Source: an uncultured bacterium
GTDB lineage: Bacteria > Bacillota > Clostridia > Oscillospirales > Oscillospiraceae
Length of the DNA stretch: 64,000 bases
Assembly (NCBI GenBank): GCA_947176765.1
Contig: CAMWRX010000003.1
Span: 1 to 64,000 of the forward strand
Direction of reading: 5' to 3'
The notes under the pieces were generated by a model. That model was not told the origin of the DNA. It saw only the letters and a list, made by a program, of their open reading frames with translations, and did no database searches. The position numbers and the translations under genes were made by a program. Below are positions 9,331-18,813 of the stretch, piece after piece (the stretch's first letter is position 1; each line of letters starts with the position of its first letter).

Positions 9331-10653
9331 TTACTGGATGATAACGCTCATGTAGAGCTGGGCCATGGCGTTGATGATGTTGAGGCCGTTGACGATGACC
9401 AGAACGGCTTTCTTCTTATCACCCTGCTCACAGGTCACCGTGTCCGGGTCAAAGTTCTCCACAGCCCGGATGTCCTCAAGCTGCTTGATGTAGTGGGTGA
9501 TGTCTCCCCAGAGGGCGGAGCGCCCGGAGGCATCGTTGGGCACCACGCCCACATAGCGCTCATTGAACAGCACCGCAATGTCATTGGCAATCTGGTCGCA
9601 CACCCGGATGGTCTGGTTGCTCTGGAAGACCTCTCCCTTGGTGTCGGAGAGGGTCAGCAGGGTGTTGATGTCCTCCAGCACACGGGTGAGGCCGTTGACA
9701 TTGTGGAACATAAACTTGCCAGCCTTGATAGCCGCCGTGAGCTCCGCCTGGGTGTAGTCCGTGTCCAGAATAAGCTCCCCATCATACTTGGCATTGGTCA
9801 GGGATTTATTGACAGCCACACCGGCCTGGACCCCAGTGGCCCAGTAGACAACGGCGTGCTCATCCACATCCAGGGTGGCATGGGTGGCCGTATTCCACAC
9901 GCCGATGGTGCCCTCATAGTCCACAGTGGAGGGTTTCCACGCAATGAGCTGGAATTTCGCGCCCACCTCATCCCGCACCCGCTGGGTATAGGTGGCATAG
10001 AGCCGCACAATAGTGGGGTCAGCCGCCGGGCAGCACAGGGCGTTAAAGGCATAGGCCTCGATCTTGTCAAGAAAAGACTGGTGGCTGTCCCCGGTAACGC
10101 TCTCCACGTCTTTGCCGCCGGTCAGCGGAGCGCCAGCCGTACCCTCCAGAGTGGCGTTTTTCTTGAAGTCCACCCAGGTGTTGCCCACCAGATCGGCCGC
10201 CTCAGCCACCGTCTGAGTGTCCTGGGCGATGCCGTCCAGATAGGTGGTGACATCCCACAGATCCTCATCGTCCACGTTGGGCGCAATGACGGTGGAGATG
10301 TCGTTGCCCCGCACGCCGGGATATTTGGCGGTTGCAAAGTCGTTGGCGGCCTTGACCGCCCCCAGGCCTAGGCGGTAACAGTAGACGGTGGTGGCATGGA
10401 GGAAAATCTCCCGCAGCGCCAACATCTTGGGGTGGTCATAGGAGTAGCCAAAAATGGCCTTGCTGTTCTTCTGGAACTCCCCGGAGGTCACAGCAAAAAC
10501 CTCATTTTCGGGGCCCCAGCTCAGGACAAAGGGCGCCGCCGCATATCCACGGTCAGACAGTGTGGCGGACGCTTTGGTGATGCTGGAAAAGTTGATATAG
10601 CTGCCCGGCAGGATCTTGTTTTGGACCAGCCAGGTGCCGCCGCCGAGTGCCAT
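9331..10653 (-). CDS. Phage tail sheath protein (XkdK-like)
   Basis: MALGGGTWLVQNKILPGSYINFSS...; 440 aa. Confidence 0.92.
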   Translation of the reverse strand: MALGGGTWLVQNKILPGSYINFSSITKASATLSDRGYAAAPFVLSWGPENEVFAVTSGEFQKNSKAIFGYSYDHPKMLALREIFLHATTVYCYRLGLGAVKAANDFATAKYPGVRGNDISTVIAPNVDDEDLWDVTTYLDGIAQDTQTVAEAADLVGNTWVDFKKNATLEGTAGAPLTGGKDVESVTGDSHQSFLDKIEAYAFNALCCPAADPTIVRLYATYTQRVRDEVGAKFQLIAWKPSTVDYEGTIGVWNTATHATLDVDEHAVVYWATGVQAGVAVNKSLTNAKYDGELILDTDYTQAELTAAIKAGKFMFHNVNGLTRVLEDINTLLTLSDTKGEVFQSNQTIRVCDQIANDIAVLFNERYVGVVPNDASGRSALWGDITHYIKQLEDIRAVENFDPDTVTCEQGDKKKAVLVIVNGLNIINAMAQLYMSVIIQ

Positions 10654-10856
10654 TATTTCACCGCTCCTTTCAGAAACTTCTCAATGAGCGCGTCCACCTC
10701 GGCCAAGGTGTAGGCCTTGCCGTCCTCCAGCAGCACGTTCACCAAGTCGCGCCGGTTGGCGTAGCGCTTGGAAACGCCCAGCTGGTCCTTGGTGTAGGTG
10801 GGCTCCGCTTTCTTTGCGGTGGCCTCAGGGGCCGCCGTGTCTTTGGCATTAGGCAT
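10653..10856 (-). CDS. Small hypothetical phage protein
   Basis: 67 aa ORF abutting sheath gene; ribosome binding site visible. Confidence 0.6.
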   Translation of the reverse strand: MPNAKDTAAPEATAKKAEPTYTKDQLGVSKRYANRRDLVNVLLEDGKAYTLAEVDALIEKFLKGAVK

Positions 10857-10862
10857 TTTTTG

Positions 10863-11291
10863 TCATCCTTTCTGGTCAATTTTCAATTCGCCCATCATGA
10901 CTTCCTCACGGGGGCGATATACGAAATGGTCATAGGTCAGCAGTACATGGAGCACCCCATCGGTGACGGCCCATGTGCAGCTGGTGGCATGAACAACGTC
11001 CCCCTCCGGGGTCGTGATGCTCTCCAGCACAGCGGTCAGTTGGTCCGCTATGTCATAGCACTCAGCGTTGTCCTCGCGAGGGTAGTAGATCACGTCGATA
11101 GTGGGAGTCCGCTTGTACCGCCGGCCCACTTCCTGCTTGTGCCCAGCTCCGGACATGACTACGTTAAAGTCCCCGGGCTTGAGATCCTGCTTGACCTCAT
11201 CGCCATAGATTTGGGTCGGAGGTGGAAAGGCGGCGTGAAGCGCACGGCTCACCCCATCAAAAATACTGTTGAAGCTGATTTCAGACATTGA
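10863..11291 (-). CDS. Phage head-tail/tail terminator-like protein (DUF6838-like)
   Basis: MSEISFNSIFDGVSRALHAAFPPPTQIYGDEVKQDL; gene order. Confidence 0.65.
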   Translation of the reverse strand, partial: SMSEISFNSIFDGVSRALHAAFPPPTQIYGDEVKQDLKPGDFNVVMSGAGHKQEVGRRYKRTPTIDVIYYPREDNAECYDIADQLTAVLESITTPEGDVVHATSCTWAVTDGVLHVLLTYDHFVYRPREEVMMGELKIDQKG

Positions 11292-11748
11292 AAACCTCCC
11301 GCAAGAGCCCATTCAGCTTCCGCTCAATGATGCCAGGGGCCAAATTCCGCAAATCCTGCTCAGAGAGAGTGAGGAAATATTGGCCTGGCACCCAGCCCGT
11401 GCCGTCTGCGGTGCGGTGGCCAAACTCCACATAGCTGGCATAGCTCACCGGGTTAATTACCTCGATGCGGTATTCGCTCCCAGCTTTCGTCACGGGCAGC
11501 TTTGCGGCATAGCCCGCCGCGTCCCCGGTGTTGACCGTCCAGCCCCTGCGCAGGGTGCCACCCTTTTTGCCGCTGGCTTTGGGATACTGCCCCACCGGCG
11601 TCCGGGGGATCACCAGGGCCAGCAGCCGGGCGGCCAGCTCCTTGGACACGTCACGGCAGAATTTATCCATGTCCACGTTCTGGAGCTTGCCCAGATTGTC
11701 TCTGAGCTTTTGGAGCTGCTTAAAATCACAGCTCCCCCAACTCTTCGC
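11281..11748 (-). CDS. HK97 gp10-like phage protein
   Basis: LRDNLGKLQNVDMDKFCRDVSKELAARLLALVIPRTPVGQYP. Confidence 0.72.
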   Translation of the reverse strand, partial: AKSWGSCDFKQLQKLRDNLGKLQNVDMDKFCRDVSKELAARLLALVIPRTPVGQYPKASGKKGGTLRRGWTVNTGDAAGYAAKLPVTKAGSEYRIEVINPVSYASYVEFGHRTADGTGWVPGQYFLTLSEQDLRNLAPGIIERKLNGLLREVFNV

Positions 11749-11750
11749 CA

Positions 11751-12116
11751 TCAGGCCCACCTCTTCCACAGCTCCAGCGGCACCTCCTGGTGGCAGGTAT
11801 ACACCGCCGCCTTGCCGCTGCGTTCATAGTCAGCCGTCACGCCCTTTTGCGTGACGGTAATTTTCGACCCCTCCGGGATGTCCACGGAGGGGTCAATATA
11901 GAGCGCAACGGTCTGGGCCACCCTGGCGGCCTCCTCGGTGGGCTCCGTACTCTTAACGGTGGAAAAGGAGATGCGGCAGGCTAGATCGGAGGCCGTGATA
12001 CGCTCCACGGGTTCGGTGCGGCCATTGGTCTCGTTGACCTTACCTTCCCGCACGGTGATGGTGGCCTTACCTTCCCACAGGCTTTGGACGGCCTTTTTGT
12101 AAGCGTCGGTCACCAT
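11751..12116 (-). CDS. Phage head closure-like protein (XkdH-like position)
   Basis: ORF and gene order. Confidence 0.55.
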   Translation of the reverse strand: MVTDAYKKAVQSLWEGKATITVREGKVNETNGRTEPVERITASDLACRISFSTVKSTEPTEEAARVAQTVALYIDPSVDIPEGSKITVTQKGVTADYERSGKAAVYTCHQEVPLELWKRWA

Positions 12117-12508
12117 CTCAACCTCCGAAACGCCCCCAGGACGCTCTCTGATGGATGCATCATAGCGTCCAGCTTGGAGCGAAACCGCGTCTCGGCGTTG
12201 CTCACCCCATCACTGGCGCCGGCAAACTCTACCTTGACGTCCCCCTCGGTGATGCTCTTGGGCTGCTGGGACAAGTCCACGCCCTCAATTTCCAGGCCGC
12301 CGGCGGCCAGTTTATCGTGGAGGAAAGACCCGGCCACCATATCTGCCAGCGTATAGAAAAGGCCGTTCGGCACTTCCTTATGGTTGATATTTGCCAGAAG
12401 CTCCACTCGACACTTGGAGATCAGGAACTCCAGGGCGGGCTTGTCCTCCTCGGTGGCGGCGTACCCCAGCATAGCCAGCCGGGACACCACGGCCTCATAC
12501 ACTTCCAC
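12110..12508 (-). CDS. Phage head-tail connector-like protein (YqbG position)
   Basis: ORF and gene order. Confidence 0.6.
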   Translation of the reverse strand: MEVYEAVVSRLAMLGYAATEEDKPALEFLISKCRVELLANINHKEVPNGLFYTLADMVAGSFLHDKLAAGGLEIEGVDLSQQPKSITEGDVKVEFAGASDGVSNAETRFRSKLDAMMHPSESVLGAFRRLRW

Positions 12509-12518
12509 GGCGCTGGTC

Positions 12519-13517
12519 TCAGCCCTTGGAGCGGATGCGGGCGATGGGGATCACCTTGTCCGCGATATAGGACCGCTGGGCCTCCTCGGCCTCCCCGGAG
12601 TGTACCAGGTCCCAGTTCTCGCCGTTGGCCAGCTCCGCGTCCGTGGGGGAGAGGGACGCCTGCACCTTCTTCTCGTAGGAGATGCCCTTGGGGGAGAACA
12701 CCTTGCGCTGACGGGTGTAGAGGGTATCCTGGCCGCCATTCTTGGCAGGATCCCGACCCATCTCATAGGGCACCTTGGCCCCGATGTCCTCAAAGTCGAT
12801 CGCGCCCTCACCCAGCACATAGCTGGTATAGATGGTGCCGTCCTCGGTCTCCTCTACGGGCATGCTGTCGTCGACAATCACCAGCTTGCCGTTCCAGGTG
12901 CCCAGCTCCAGATCGCGGGTCACGCCGTCCTTGTCGGTGTACTTCAGGTGGGTAATCAGGTTCATGTTCTCCAGGTTGGTGGCTACGACGGAGTGCATGA
13001 ACACCATGGCGAATTTCTTCTTGCGGTCGCCGCATGCCTGGGCAGTGGCGCTGTTGAGGGTGGTAGCCTCCATGGGGCCGTCCACAGTGTAGGTGTGCTT
13101 CTTGACGAACTCCGCGCCCTTGGCGCCCTTCATGGCGAACACACCCTTGAGGACGGCCAGGAGCGTATCCTGATCCACATCCTGGTAATGCTCCACCACC
13201 TGCTGAGCCACGTTGTCCATGAAGTCGACGCCGCCGGTGATGTCGTGGGAGAAGTCCTTCTCCACCCACGCCTGCATCCGGCTGACCACCACGACGCCCT
13301 GCTCAAAGGTCTTGGTGCTGGTGGCCACCATGTCGGTCTGGCCGTCATAGTTCTGCACGTCACCCTCCAGCAGACCGCGCATGTCCTCTATGATTTTACA
13401 GAACACGATGGTCTTGCCGCAGCCAGTGGGCAGCACCAGCAGTGTGCGCAGGAACTCGCCGGCCCAGTCCCGCTCCACAGCTTCCCGGGCCTCCTGCTGA
13501 TATGGACGCAGCTCCAT
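12519..13517 (-). CDS. Chimeric ORF: N-terminal ~46 aa of a DEAD/DEAH helicase fused in frame to the C-terminal part of a phage major capsid protein
   Basis: MELRPYQQEAREAVERDWAGEFLRTLLVLPTGCGKTIVFCKIIEDM (Walker A) then GDVQNYDGQTDMVATSTKTF...DFSHDITGGVDFMDNVAQQVVEHYQDVDQDTLLAVLKGVFAM (capsid-type). Confidence 0.8.
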   Translation of the reverse strand: MELRPYQQEAREAVERDWAGEFLRTLLVLPTGCGKTIVFCKIIEDMRGLLEGDVQNYDGQTDMVATSTKTFEQGVVVVSRMQAWVEKDFSHDITGGVDFMDNVAQQVVEHYQDVDQDTLLAVLKGVFAMKGAKGAEFVKKHTYTVDGPMEATTLNSATAQACGDRKKKFAMVFMHSVVATNLENMNLITHLKYTDKDGVTRDLELGTWNGKLVIVDDSMPVEETEDGTIYTSYVLGEGAIDFEDIGAKVPYEMGRDPAKNGGQDTLYTRQRKVFSPKGISYEKKVQASLSPTDAELANGENWDLVHSGEAEEAQRSYIADKVIPIARIRSKG

Positions 13518-14017
13518 CAGAACTTACTCGTGTCCCACGGCGTGGATACGTCCCCCATGTCAGACCAGCCGCCGCCCATGGCGGCCGGGTCGTAGTCGTA
13601 GAACTTCTCCACGTCATTGGCCTTACCTTCGCTGCCGTCCTTCTTGGTGTAGGCGCGGGGCTTGAAGTGAGCCCTGCCTCGGGATCCCACCAGCTCGTTC
13701 CACCGGGGACGGAGGGGTTCACCGTGCTTTTTCTGCCCAATAGCCCGGAAGAACTCGGACAGCTTCCACTCCATCGTGGAGTAAAGGATCAGGTCATACT
13801 TGACCGATGTCGTCCCTCCATCGGCCTCCACGGTCAAGGTCAACACCGCCTTGTTGCAGGGCGGGATTTTCGCCGAGCCGGGGAACCTGGCCCGCTCAAA
13901 CCCCGTAACGGTAAAGCTGTAGTCGCCCTCCTCCAGCAGAAGATAGCTGCCGGAATCGTTGACGATCTCATCGTCCCAGCCCAGCTCGTGGGGCGCGTTG
14001 TTCGTGTAGTCGCTCAT
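13517..14017 (-). CDS. DUF669 phage protein (recombination module)
   Basis: MSDYTNNAPHELGWDDEIVNDSGSYLLLEEGDYSFTVTGFERARFPGS. Confidence 0.8.
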   Translation of the reverse strand: MSDYTNNAPHELGWDDEIVNDSGSYLLLEEGDYSFTVTGFERARFPGSAKIPPCNKAVLTLTVEADGGTTSVKYDLILYSTMEWKLSEFFRAIGQKKHGEPLRPRWNELVGSRGRAHFKPRAYTKKDGSEGKANDVEKFYDYDPAAMGGGWSDMGDVSTPWDTSKF

Positions 14018-14073
14018 GTAAAGTCCTCCTTAAATTTGAATAAAAGCGGGAGAGATATCTCTGCAATTTGTAC

Positions 14074-15144
14074 TTAAAAAGGCAAGGGCAGCCGATTCGG
14101 GTCGTTTTCGATGGCCTGCACGATCTTGTCCCAGAACGGCAGCACCCAGCCGTCCACAAAGCCGGACTTTTCCATGACCTCCCAGCTGGTGCCCATAGGG
14201 AACACCTTCTGCCGGTCAGCGATTACCCGGCGAACCTCCTGCTCCGTCACATCGGCGCTGTCCAGCAGCGGCCTGAGCGCAGCGGGGATGTACATACCCG
14301 GCTCCTGCTCCGGCTTGGGCTCAGGCTTCCTCGGAGCCGTCTCAGCGGACGGCACGGGATCACTCGCGGACGCTGCCGCCGGCGGTGCTTTGGGCTCTGG
14401 GGTGGGACTCTCCGCCTGTGCCGGGAACAAATACGGGCCAATAGCGCCGAACTCCAGAGGCAGTTCCTCCGGCAGACCCAGCCGATTCTTCGCATCCCAG
14501 CAGGGATGATGCGAGGTGTAGACCACCCGCTTGCCGCCCTGAGCCTTGAATTTCTTCCCGGTGTTATCTGTGGCCACCGACATGGTCTTATAGTTGGCAA
14601 ACAGCAGGAGATCGCTCCACTCCTTCACCAGCGGGGCCGTTTTTTTCTGAAGTTTCAGCTCCCAGCGGTCATAGGCCCCCATCTCATCCGGCTGCTCGAA
14701 CTTGCGCATCATGGCGTGGGCGGTGAGCACCACATGAATACCCTTCCCCACTACCTCCTCCAGCAGATTCAGCAGGCGGCCAAACTCCTCCGCCAAATAG
14801 ACATAGCCCTTGCCGTAGCCCATGTCCTCAATGCCGGTCAGCTTCTTGCTGGCGCAGATACTGTCGATACACAGCTGCTCCGCCCAGTCAGCTGTATCGA
14901 CGACCAGGGTGCCGCACAGCCCAGGATCATCCCGGACACACTTGACCTGGTCCAGCAGCATTGCCCAGCTAGTGGGCTTCTCTGTGCGGGCCACATCCAT
15001 ATGGCGGGTCGAACCCTCTGTGTCAATGAACAGGGGCCGCGGGAATTGGGCGGCAAAGGTGGACTTCCCGATACCCTCCGGACCATAGAGCACCGTCTTA
15101 AGTGCGCCGCCGGTCTTTCCGTTAATGATTTTCAGCTGTCCCAT
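14074..15144 (-). CDS. Phage nucleotide-binding ATPase (Sak4/RecA-like fold)
   Basis: MGQLKIINGKTGGALKTVLYGPEGIGKSTFAAQFPRPLFIDTEGST, Walker A. Confidence 0.82.
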   Translation of the reverse strand: MGQLKIINGKTGGALKTVLYGPEGIGKSTFAAQFPRPLFIDTEGSTRHMDVARTEKPTSWAMLLDQVKCVRDDPGLCGTLVVDTADWAEQLCIDSICASKKLTGIEDMGYGKGYVYLAEEFGRLLNLLEEVVGKGIHVVLTAHAMMRKFEQPDEMGAYDRWELKLQKKTAPLVKEWSDLLLFANYKTMSVATDNTGKKFKAQGGKRVVYTSHHPCWDAKNRLGLPEELPLEFGAIGPYLFPAQAESPTPEPKAPPAAASASDPVPSAETAPRKPEPKPEQEPGMYIPAALRPLLDSADVTEQEVRRVIADRQKVFPMGTSWEVMEKSGFVDGWVLPFWDKIVQAIENDPNRLPLPF

Positions 15145-16418
15145 TAAAATACACCCGCTTTCCAAGAGATGGGATCGGCCGTGTCGGCTGGGTGTCCCGC
15201 CTCACTGATGCAGCCGTCCTCAATGATGATAGAGCACTCTCCGCCGGTGGACACCCTCGTGGCAATGCCCTGAAGGCCCTCCGTCTCCATCCATGCGGAA
15301 AACTCCCGCAGAGTTTCCAAATCCATCTGCTCCAGCTTATCCAGGAGGACAAAACCGCACTCCGGCTTCAGCGCCCGGACAATTGCCGTGGACACCTTTA
15401 GCTGATCGCTGCCGCTCATGCAGTCCCAGGGCTTGCCCAGATAGGTCAGTTCCCCGTCCTCCACCGACAGGCCGGGCAGAGGCAGTTTGGCGCCCTGCAA
15501 AAGGTTCGCCTTCTGTTGACGAACCGCCTCCAGCTGGGCCGTCAGCGCGGTGTACTGATCTCCGTACTCCTTCGCCTCCGTTTCCGCTCTGGCCTTGTCC
15601 TGATTGGTGCGGACTTTTGCGTTGGTGGCCTCGATGTCCCGGATGCTGGCCTCCAGCTCATCGGTGGCTTCGTCCAAGAGGTCGATGGCATCCCTTTGCG
15701 CAATATCGCAGTCCCGGCAAATGGTATCGTACTGCGTCTGAAGCTTTGCCAGCTCCTGGGCCAGTTCTGCCCGTTGCCGCTCCAGCTGCTCCGCCCGCTC
15801 CCGCTTACGCTGATTTTCCCCGTTGCGGGCCAGGATGGCCTGCTGCTGTTGGATGAGATCATATGCGGAAATGGGCTCCAACGGAACACCAGGCCATTCA
15901 GGCAGTTCCTTGGCGTGCTTGGCTTTCTGATCGGCGATCTGCCCGACGGTGCGGCGCTGATCGTACAGATCTTTCTCCTGCCGTTCCAGAGCATTCACCT
16001 GCTCCTCCAGGCCAATGACCCGCAGGAGAGTGGATGCCTTCTCCCGGCTGGTGGACTGCATGAATTTGGGCATATCCAGCGCCAGCTGCTCCACCAGGGA
16101 GTTGAGCAGCTGCTGTCCCGCTTTTTTGCCCTGAGCGTCCGTGACCTTCAGGTCGCTGTTTTTGCCGGATCGTTCCACGATAACTCCGTTGGATAACACC
16201 AACCGCTCCCGGGGCGGGAGGACAGAGCCCTCTCGGTGGGCCTGAGAGGGGCGGTAGCGATCTCCGCCCAGCGCCCACATGATAGCGTCCAGCACAGAGG
16301 TCTTGCCCTGGTTATTTCGCCCCCCAATGACCGTAAGGCCGTTTTCAGCGGGAGTCAGCTGTAAAGCCTTGATGCGTTTGACGTTCTCGGCCTCAAACTG
16401 GGTTATTTTGATTGGCAT
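15144..16418 (-). CDS. AAA-family SMC/RecF-like ATPase
   Basis: LTVIGGRNNQGKTSVLDAIMWALGG; coiled coil middle. Confidence 0.85.
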   Translation of the reverse strand: MPIKITQFEAENVKRIKALQLTPAENGLTVIGGRNNQGKTSVLDAIMWALGGDRYRPSQAHREGSVLPPRERLVLSNGVIVERSGKNSDLKVTDAQGKKAGQQLLNSLVEQLALDMPKFMQSTSREKASTLLRVIGLEEQVNALERQEKDLYDQRRTVGQIADQKAKHAKELPEWPGVPLEPISAYDLIQQQQAILARNGENQRKRERAEQLERQRAELAQELAKLQTQYDTICRDCDIAQRDAIDLLDEATDELEASIRDIEATNAKVRTNQDKARAETEAKEYGDQYTALTAQLEAVRQQKANLLQGAKLPLPGLSVEDGELTYLGKPWDCMSGSDQLKVSTAIVRALKPECGFVLLDKLEQMDLETLREFSAWMETEGLQGIATRVSTGGECSIIIEDGCISEAGHPADTADPISWKAGVF

Positions 16419-16540
16419 TTGTATTCACCTTCCTTACCGCACTTCACGGTTTATTCTTGACATATTCCTCAGCGGTGTCGATATCCGCTTGAAGGCTTCC
16501 TTCGTCGCGTCCTCAATGGCGATGCGCGCAAACAGGTCGC

Positions 16541-16759
16541 TCATGAGGTGGCCTCCTTCCCCGGCCTTTGATTCCAGGCGGCAACGGCCTGCTCGAGGTC
16601 TCGGTAATTGTAGGTCACCGGCACCATGAGGCAACCGTCCCCAGCGCAGTGGATGCGATACCACGAACCGAGCCTTCTGTAACTGTGAATAGCCGGATCT
16701 CCGCCACAGAACGGGCACGGGAGCAAGTTCACTTTTTTGCCTGCATATTCCATTTCCAT
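16541..16759 (-). CDS. Lar-family restriction alleviation-like protein
   Basis: LLPCPFCGGDPAIHSYRRLGSWYRIHC...LEQAVAAWNQRP, the classic Lar CPFCGG...AWN.R pattern. Confidence 0.82.
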   Translation of the reverse strand: MEMEYAGKKVNLLPCPFCGGDPAIHSYRRLGSWYRIHCAGDGCLMVPVTYNYRDLEQAVAAWNQRPGKEATS

Positions 16760-16761
16760 GG

Positions 16762-17655
16762 TTATCCCTCCTGCAAAATGTGATTGACGACAACATCTGT
16801 ACATTCCCTCACAACGGTTGCCGCAGGGACGTTTCCCTCAAAGGTTTTTTTGCACCAGCCGTCTATCCACCAGTCAGCAGAGACCAGCCCCACATATTGG
16901 AAGAATTTACGCGCAAACTCTTTCGTCTCGTCGGCAGACAGCGGAACCAGTTCATACCGCAGAGGGAATCTACGCACGAGAGCTGGATCAAGCTGGTCAA
17001 AACGATTGGTGGTGCCGATGATGATTGCATTGTTGGGAGCCTGGTCAAGCTCCTGCATTACAGCTATCACAACACGGCTCATTTCGCCAAGTTCATGAGC
17101 CTGCCCACGCGTCATCCCAATGGCGTCAATTTCATCGAAACATAAGACGCACGGGTTGGAGCGGACATATTCAAAAATCCTTGCTATGTTTGACTGGGTT
17201 CCGCCCAAGTGAGCATCTACGACGCTCGAAAAACGGACATAGGCAAACGGCAGCTCGGCTCTATGGGCTATGTACCTGGCCAGTTCTGTTTTCCCACAGC
17301 CGCTCTCTCCATACAGCATGAGGGCAGGCAGATAGGGAATGCCCATATCCGAAAGACGTTTGGCTGCACGATAGAGGGATATGGTTTTCTCCGCCGCCTC
17401 CATCTCCGTTTTGCGGATCAGGAACTTTTCCTCTGGGAAAGCAGCAGAGTCCTCGACCGCCAAAAGGCCTTTGAGATTCTGAGGCAGCTCCATGAAGCCT
17501 TTCGGCGCCCTCGTCATTCGGCGGAGCATATCATCTCGGAACGCGGCATCCTTTTGGGACGAAATTGCATTCAAGATACTTCTGGCCTGCATCTGCGCCC
17601 GCCGCATATCTCCGTCGCACACATACCGAATAAGGACGCGCTCATCATTATTCAT
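16762..17655 (-). CDS. AAA+ ATPase (FtsH/CDC48-like core)
   Basis: LMLYGESGCGKTELARYIAH, VLCFDEIDAIG, IIGTTNRFDQLDPALVRRF. Confidence 0.88.
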   Translation of the reverse strand: MNNDERVLIRYVCDGDMRRAQMQARSILNAISSQKDAAFRDDMLRRMTRAPKGFMELPQNLKGLLAVEDSAAFPEEKFLIRKTEMEAAEKTISLYRAAKRLSDMGIPYLPALMLYGESGCGKTELARYIAHRAELPFAYVRFSSVVDAHLGGTQSNIARIFEYVRSNPCVLCFDEIDAIGMTRGQAHELGEMSRVVIAVMQELDQAPNNAIIIGTTNRFDQLDPALVRRFPLRYELVPLSADETKEFARKFFQYVGLVSADWWIDGWCKKTFEGNVPAATVVRECTDVVVNHILQEG

Positions 17656-18182
17656 GCGCTCTCCCCCTCCCGTGGGATGGCCTCCGGCTTGCGGCGGTAG
17701 AACGTCCAGTCTGGTATATCCTTACAGTCAATAAGACGTCCGCTGGGAACAGTTATTACACCCTTGTTACAGAGGCAGTAATATCCTCCTTGCGGCAAAT
17801 TATAAACTGGAGTCCATACCGCCTCCCCGTCCATCTCCCGCAGCCCCTCCAAGGTCAGCGGGTCGTTGGGTGGCGCAGGCATATGTACAGCGCAATCATC
17901 CCAGTATTCATCTGCACTGATTTTTCGGCTCTCACTGCCGTAATGCTCCATCCGTTCCTGCAGATTTTTATTGACGGCATCGAATATCAGGCCGTGCTCA
18001 CCACACCACTTCACAGCAGCATCCAACAAATCTCCGTTTCGGCATGTCCACAGGATTAGGGCCGCGCCCTCATGCTGTGCTAACTGAGCGGCACGAATCA
18101 CAGGCCAGTGTGGTGCGCCAATTTCCGGCCATGTGTTTTCGCATAGGCATCCGTCAAAGTCAATTGCGATTGCTTTTCTCAT
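17652..18182 (-). CDS. HAD-like phosphatase, phage-type
   Basis: MRKAIAIDFDGCLCENTWPEIG (HAD motif I DFDG). Confidence 0.72.
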   Translation of the reverse strand: MRKAIAIDFDGCLCENTWPEIGAPHWPVIRAAQLAQHEGAALILWTCRNGDLLDAAVKWCGEHGLIFDAVNKNLQERMEHYGSESRKISADEYWDDCAVHMPAPPNDPLTLEGLREMDGEAVWTPVYNLPQGGYYCLCNKGVITVPSGRLIDCKDIPDWTFYRRKPEAIPREGESA

Positions 18183-18570
18183 CGTTGCCTCCAATTCTCC
18201 TCTCCAGCTCCGCCCAGGCTTCCTCGTTGAGTGGGCGGCCACAGATTGGGCAAAACTGCTCCTTAACCGAATACGTTGTCCCATCACCACAGCGGGTGTA
18301 TTGCACCCCTCTTATGGCAAGCATTTCACCACACTCATGTGCTCCAACCGATTTGTCGAGAGATATGCACCACTCACACCCCTCCCACTGGCTCCTGTCC
18401 AATTTGGCAGGGGCCTGCTGGGCGCGGAGGGCGGCAGCTGCAGCGCGGCAAGCCTCCTTCAGCTCACGCACTGTTGTGTCGTTCCTGATCTCACCCGGCT
18501 CATAAGCAGCGACAATACTTTCTACGTGCTCCATTAAGCTCAATGCTTTAACCGCTTCTTCTCTAGTCAT
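18160..18570 (-). CDS. Hypothetical phage protein with zinc-ribbon-like Cys pairs
   Basis: MTREEAVKALSLMEHVES...FCPICGRPL; start trimmed to the internal ATG. Confidence 0.6.
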   Translation of the reverse strand: MTREEAVKALSLMEHVESIVAAYEPGEIRNDTTVRELKEACRAAAAALRAQQAPAKLDRSQWEGCEWCISLDKSVGAHECGEMLAIRGVQYTRCGDGTTYSVKEQFCPICGRPLNEEAWAELERRIGGNDEKSNRN

Positions 18571-18615
18571 AAGTCCTCCTATCTCCGGGCAAACTGACCC
18601 AGAGGTGATTTTGAT

Positions 18616-18813
18616 ATGGCAAAGAAAGGCATGGCCAGGCCGGATTGGACGCACACCCATCCACGGAACGACGTCCCGCCGGTGCCGGAGATCCAGGGCA
18701 AGGCCAAACGCACCAAAGCGAAGGCCCGCCCCATCATCGCCGGCACCTCCGGCCCGGAAATGAAGGTGTACCACACCCGGCCCAACCCGGCAGACCGGGA
18801 GGATCAGTTCTGA
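18616..18813 (+). CDS. Small basic hypothetical protein on the strand opposite the surrounding module
   Basis: MAKKGMARPDWTHTHPRNDVPPVPEIQGKAKRTKAKARPIIAGTSGPEMKVYHTRPNPADREDQF; ORF abuts convergent methyltransferase end. Confidence 0.5.
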   Translation: MAKKGMARPDWTHTHPRNDVPPVPEIQGKAKRTKAKARPIIAGTSGPEMKVYHTRPNPADREDQF

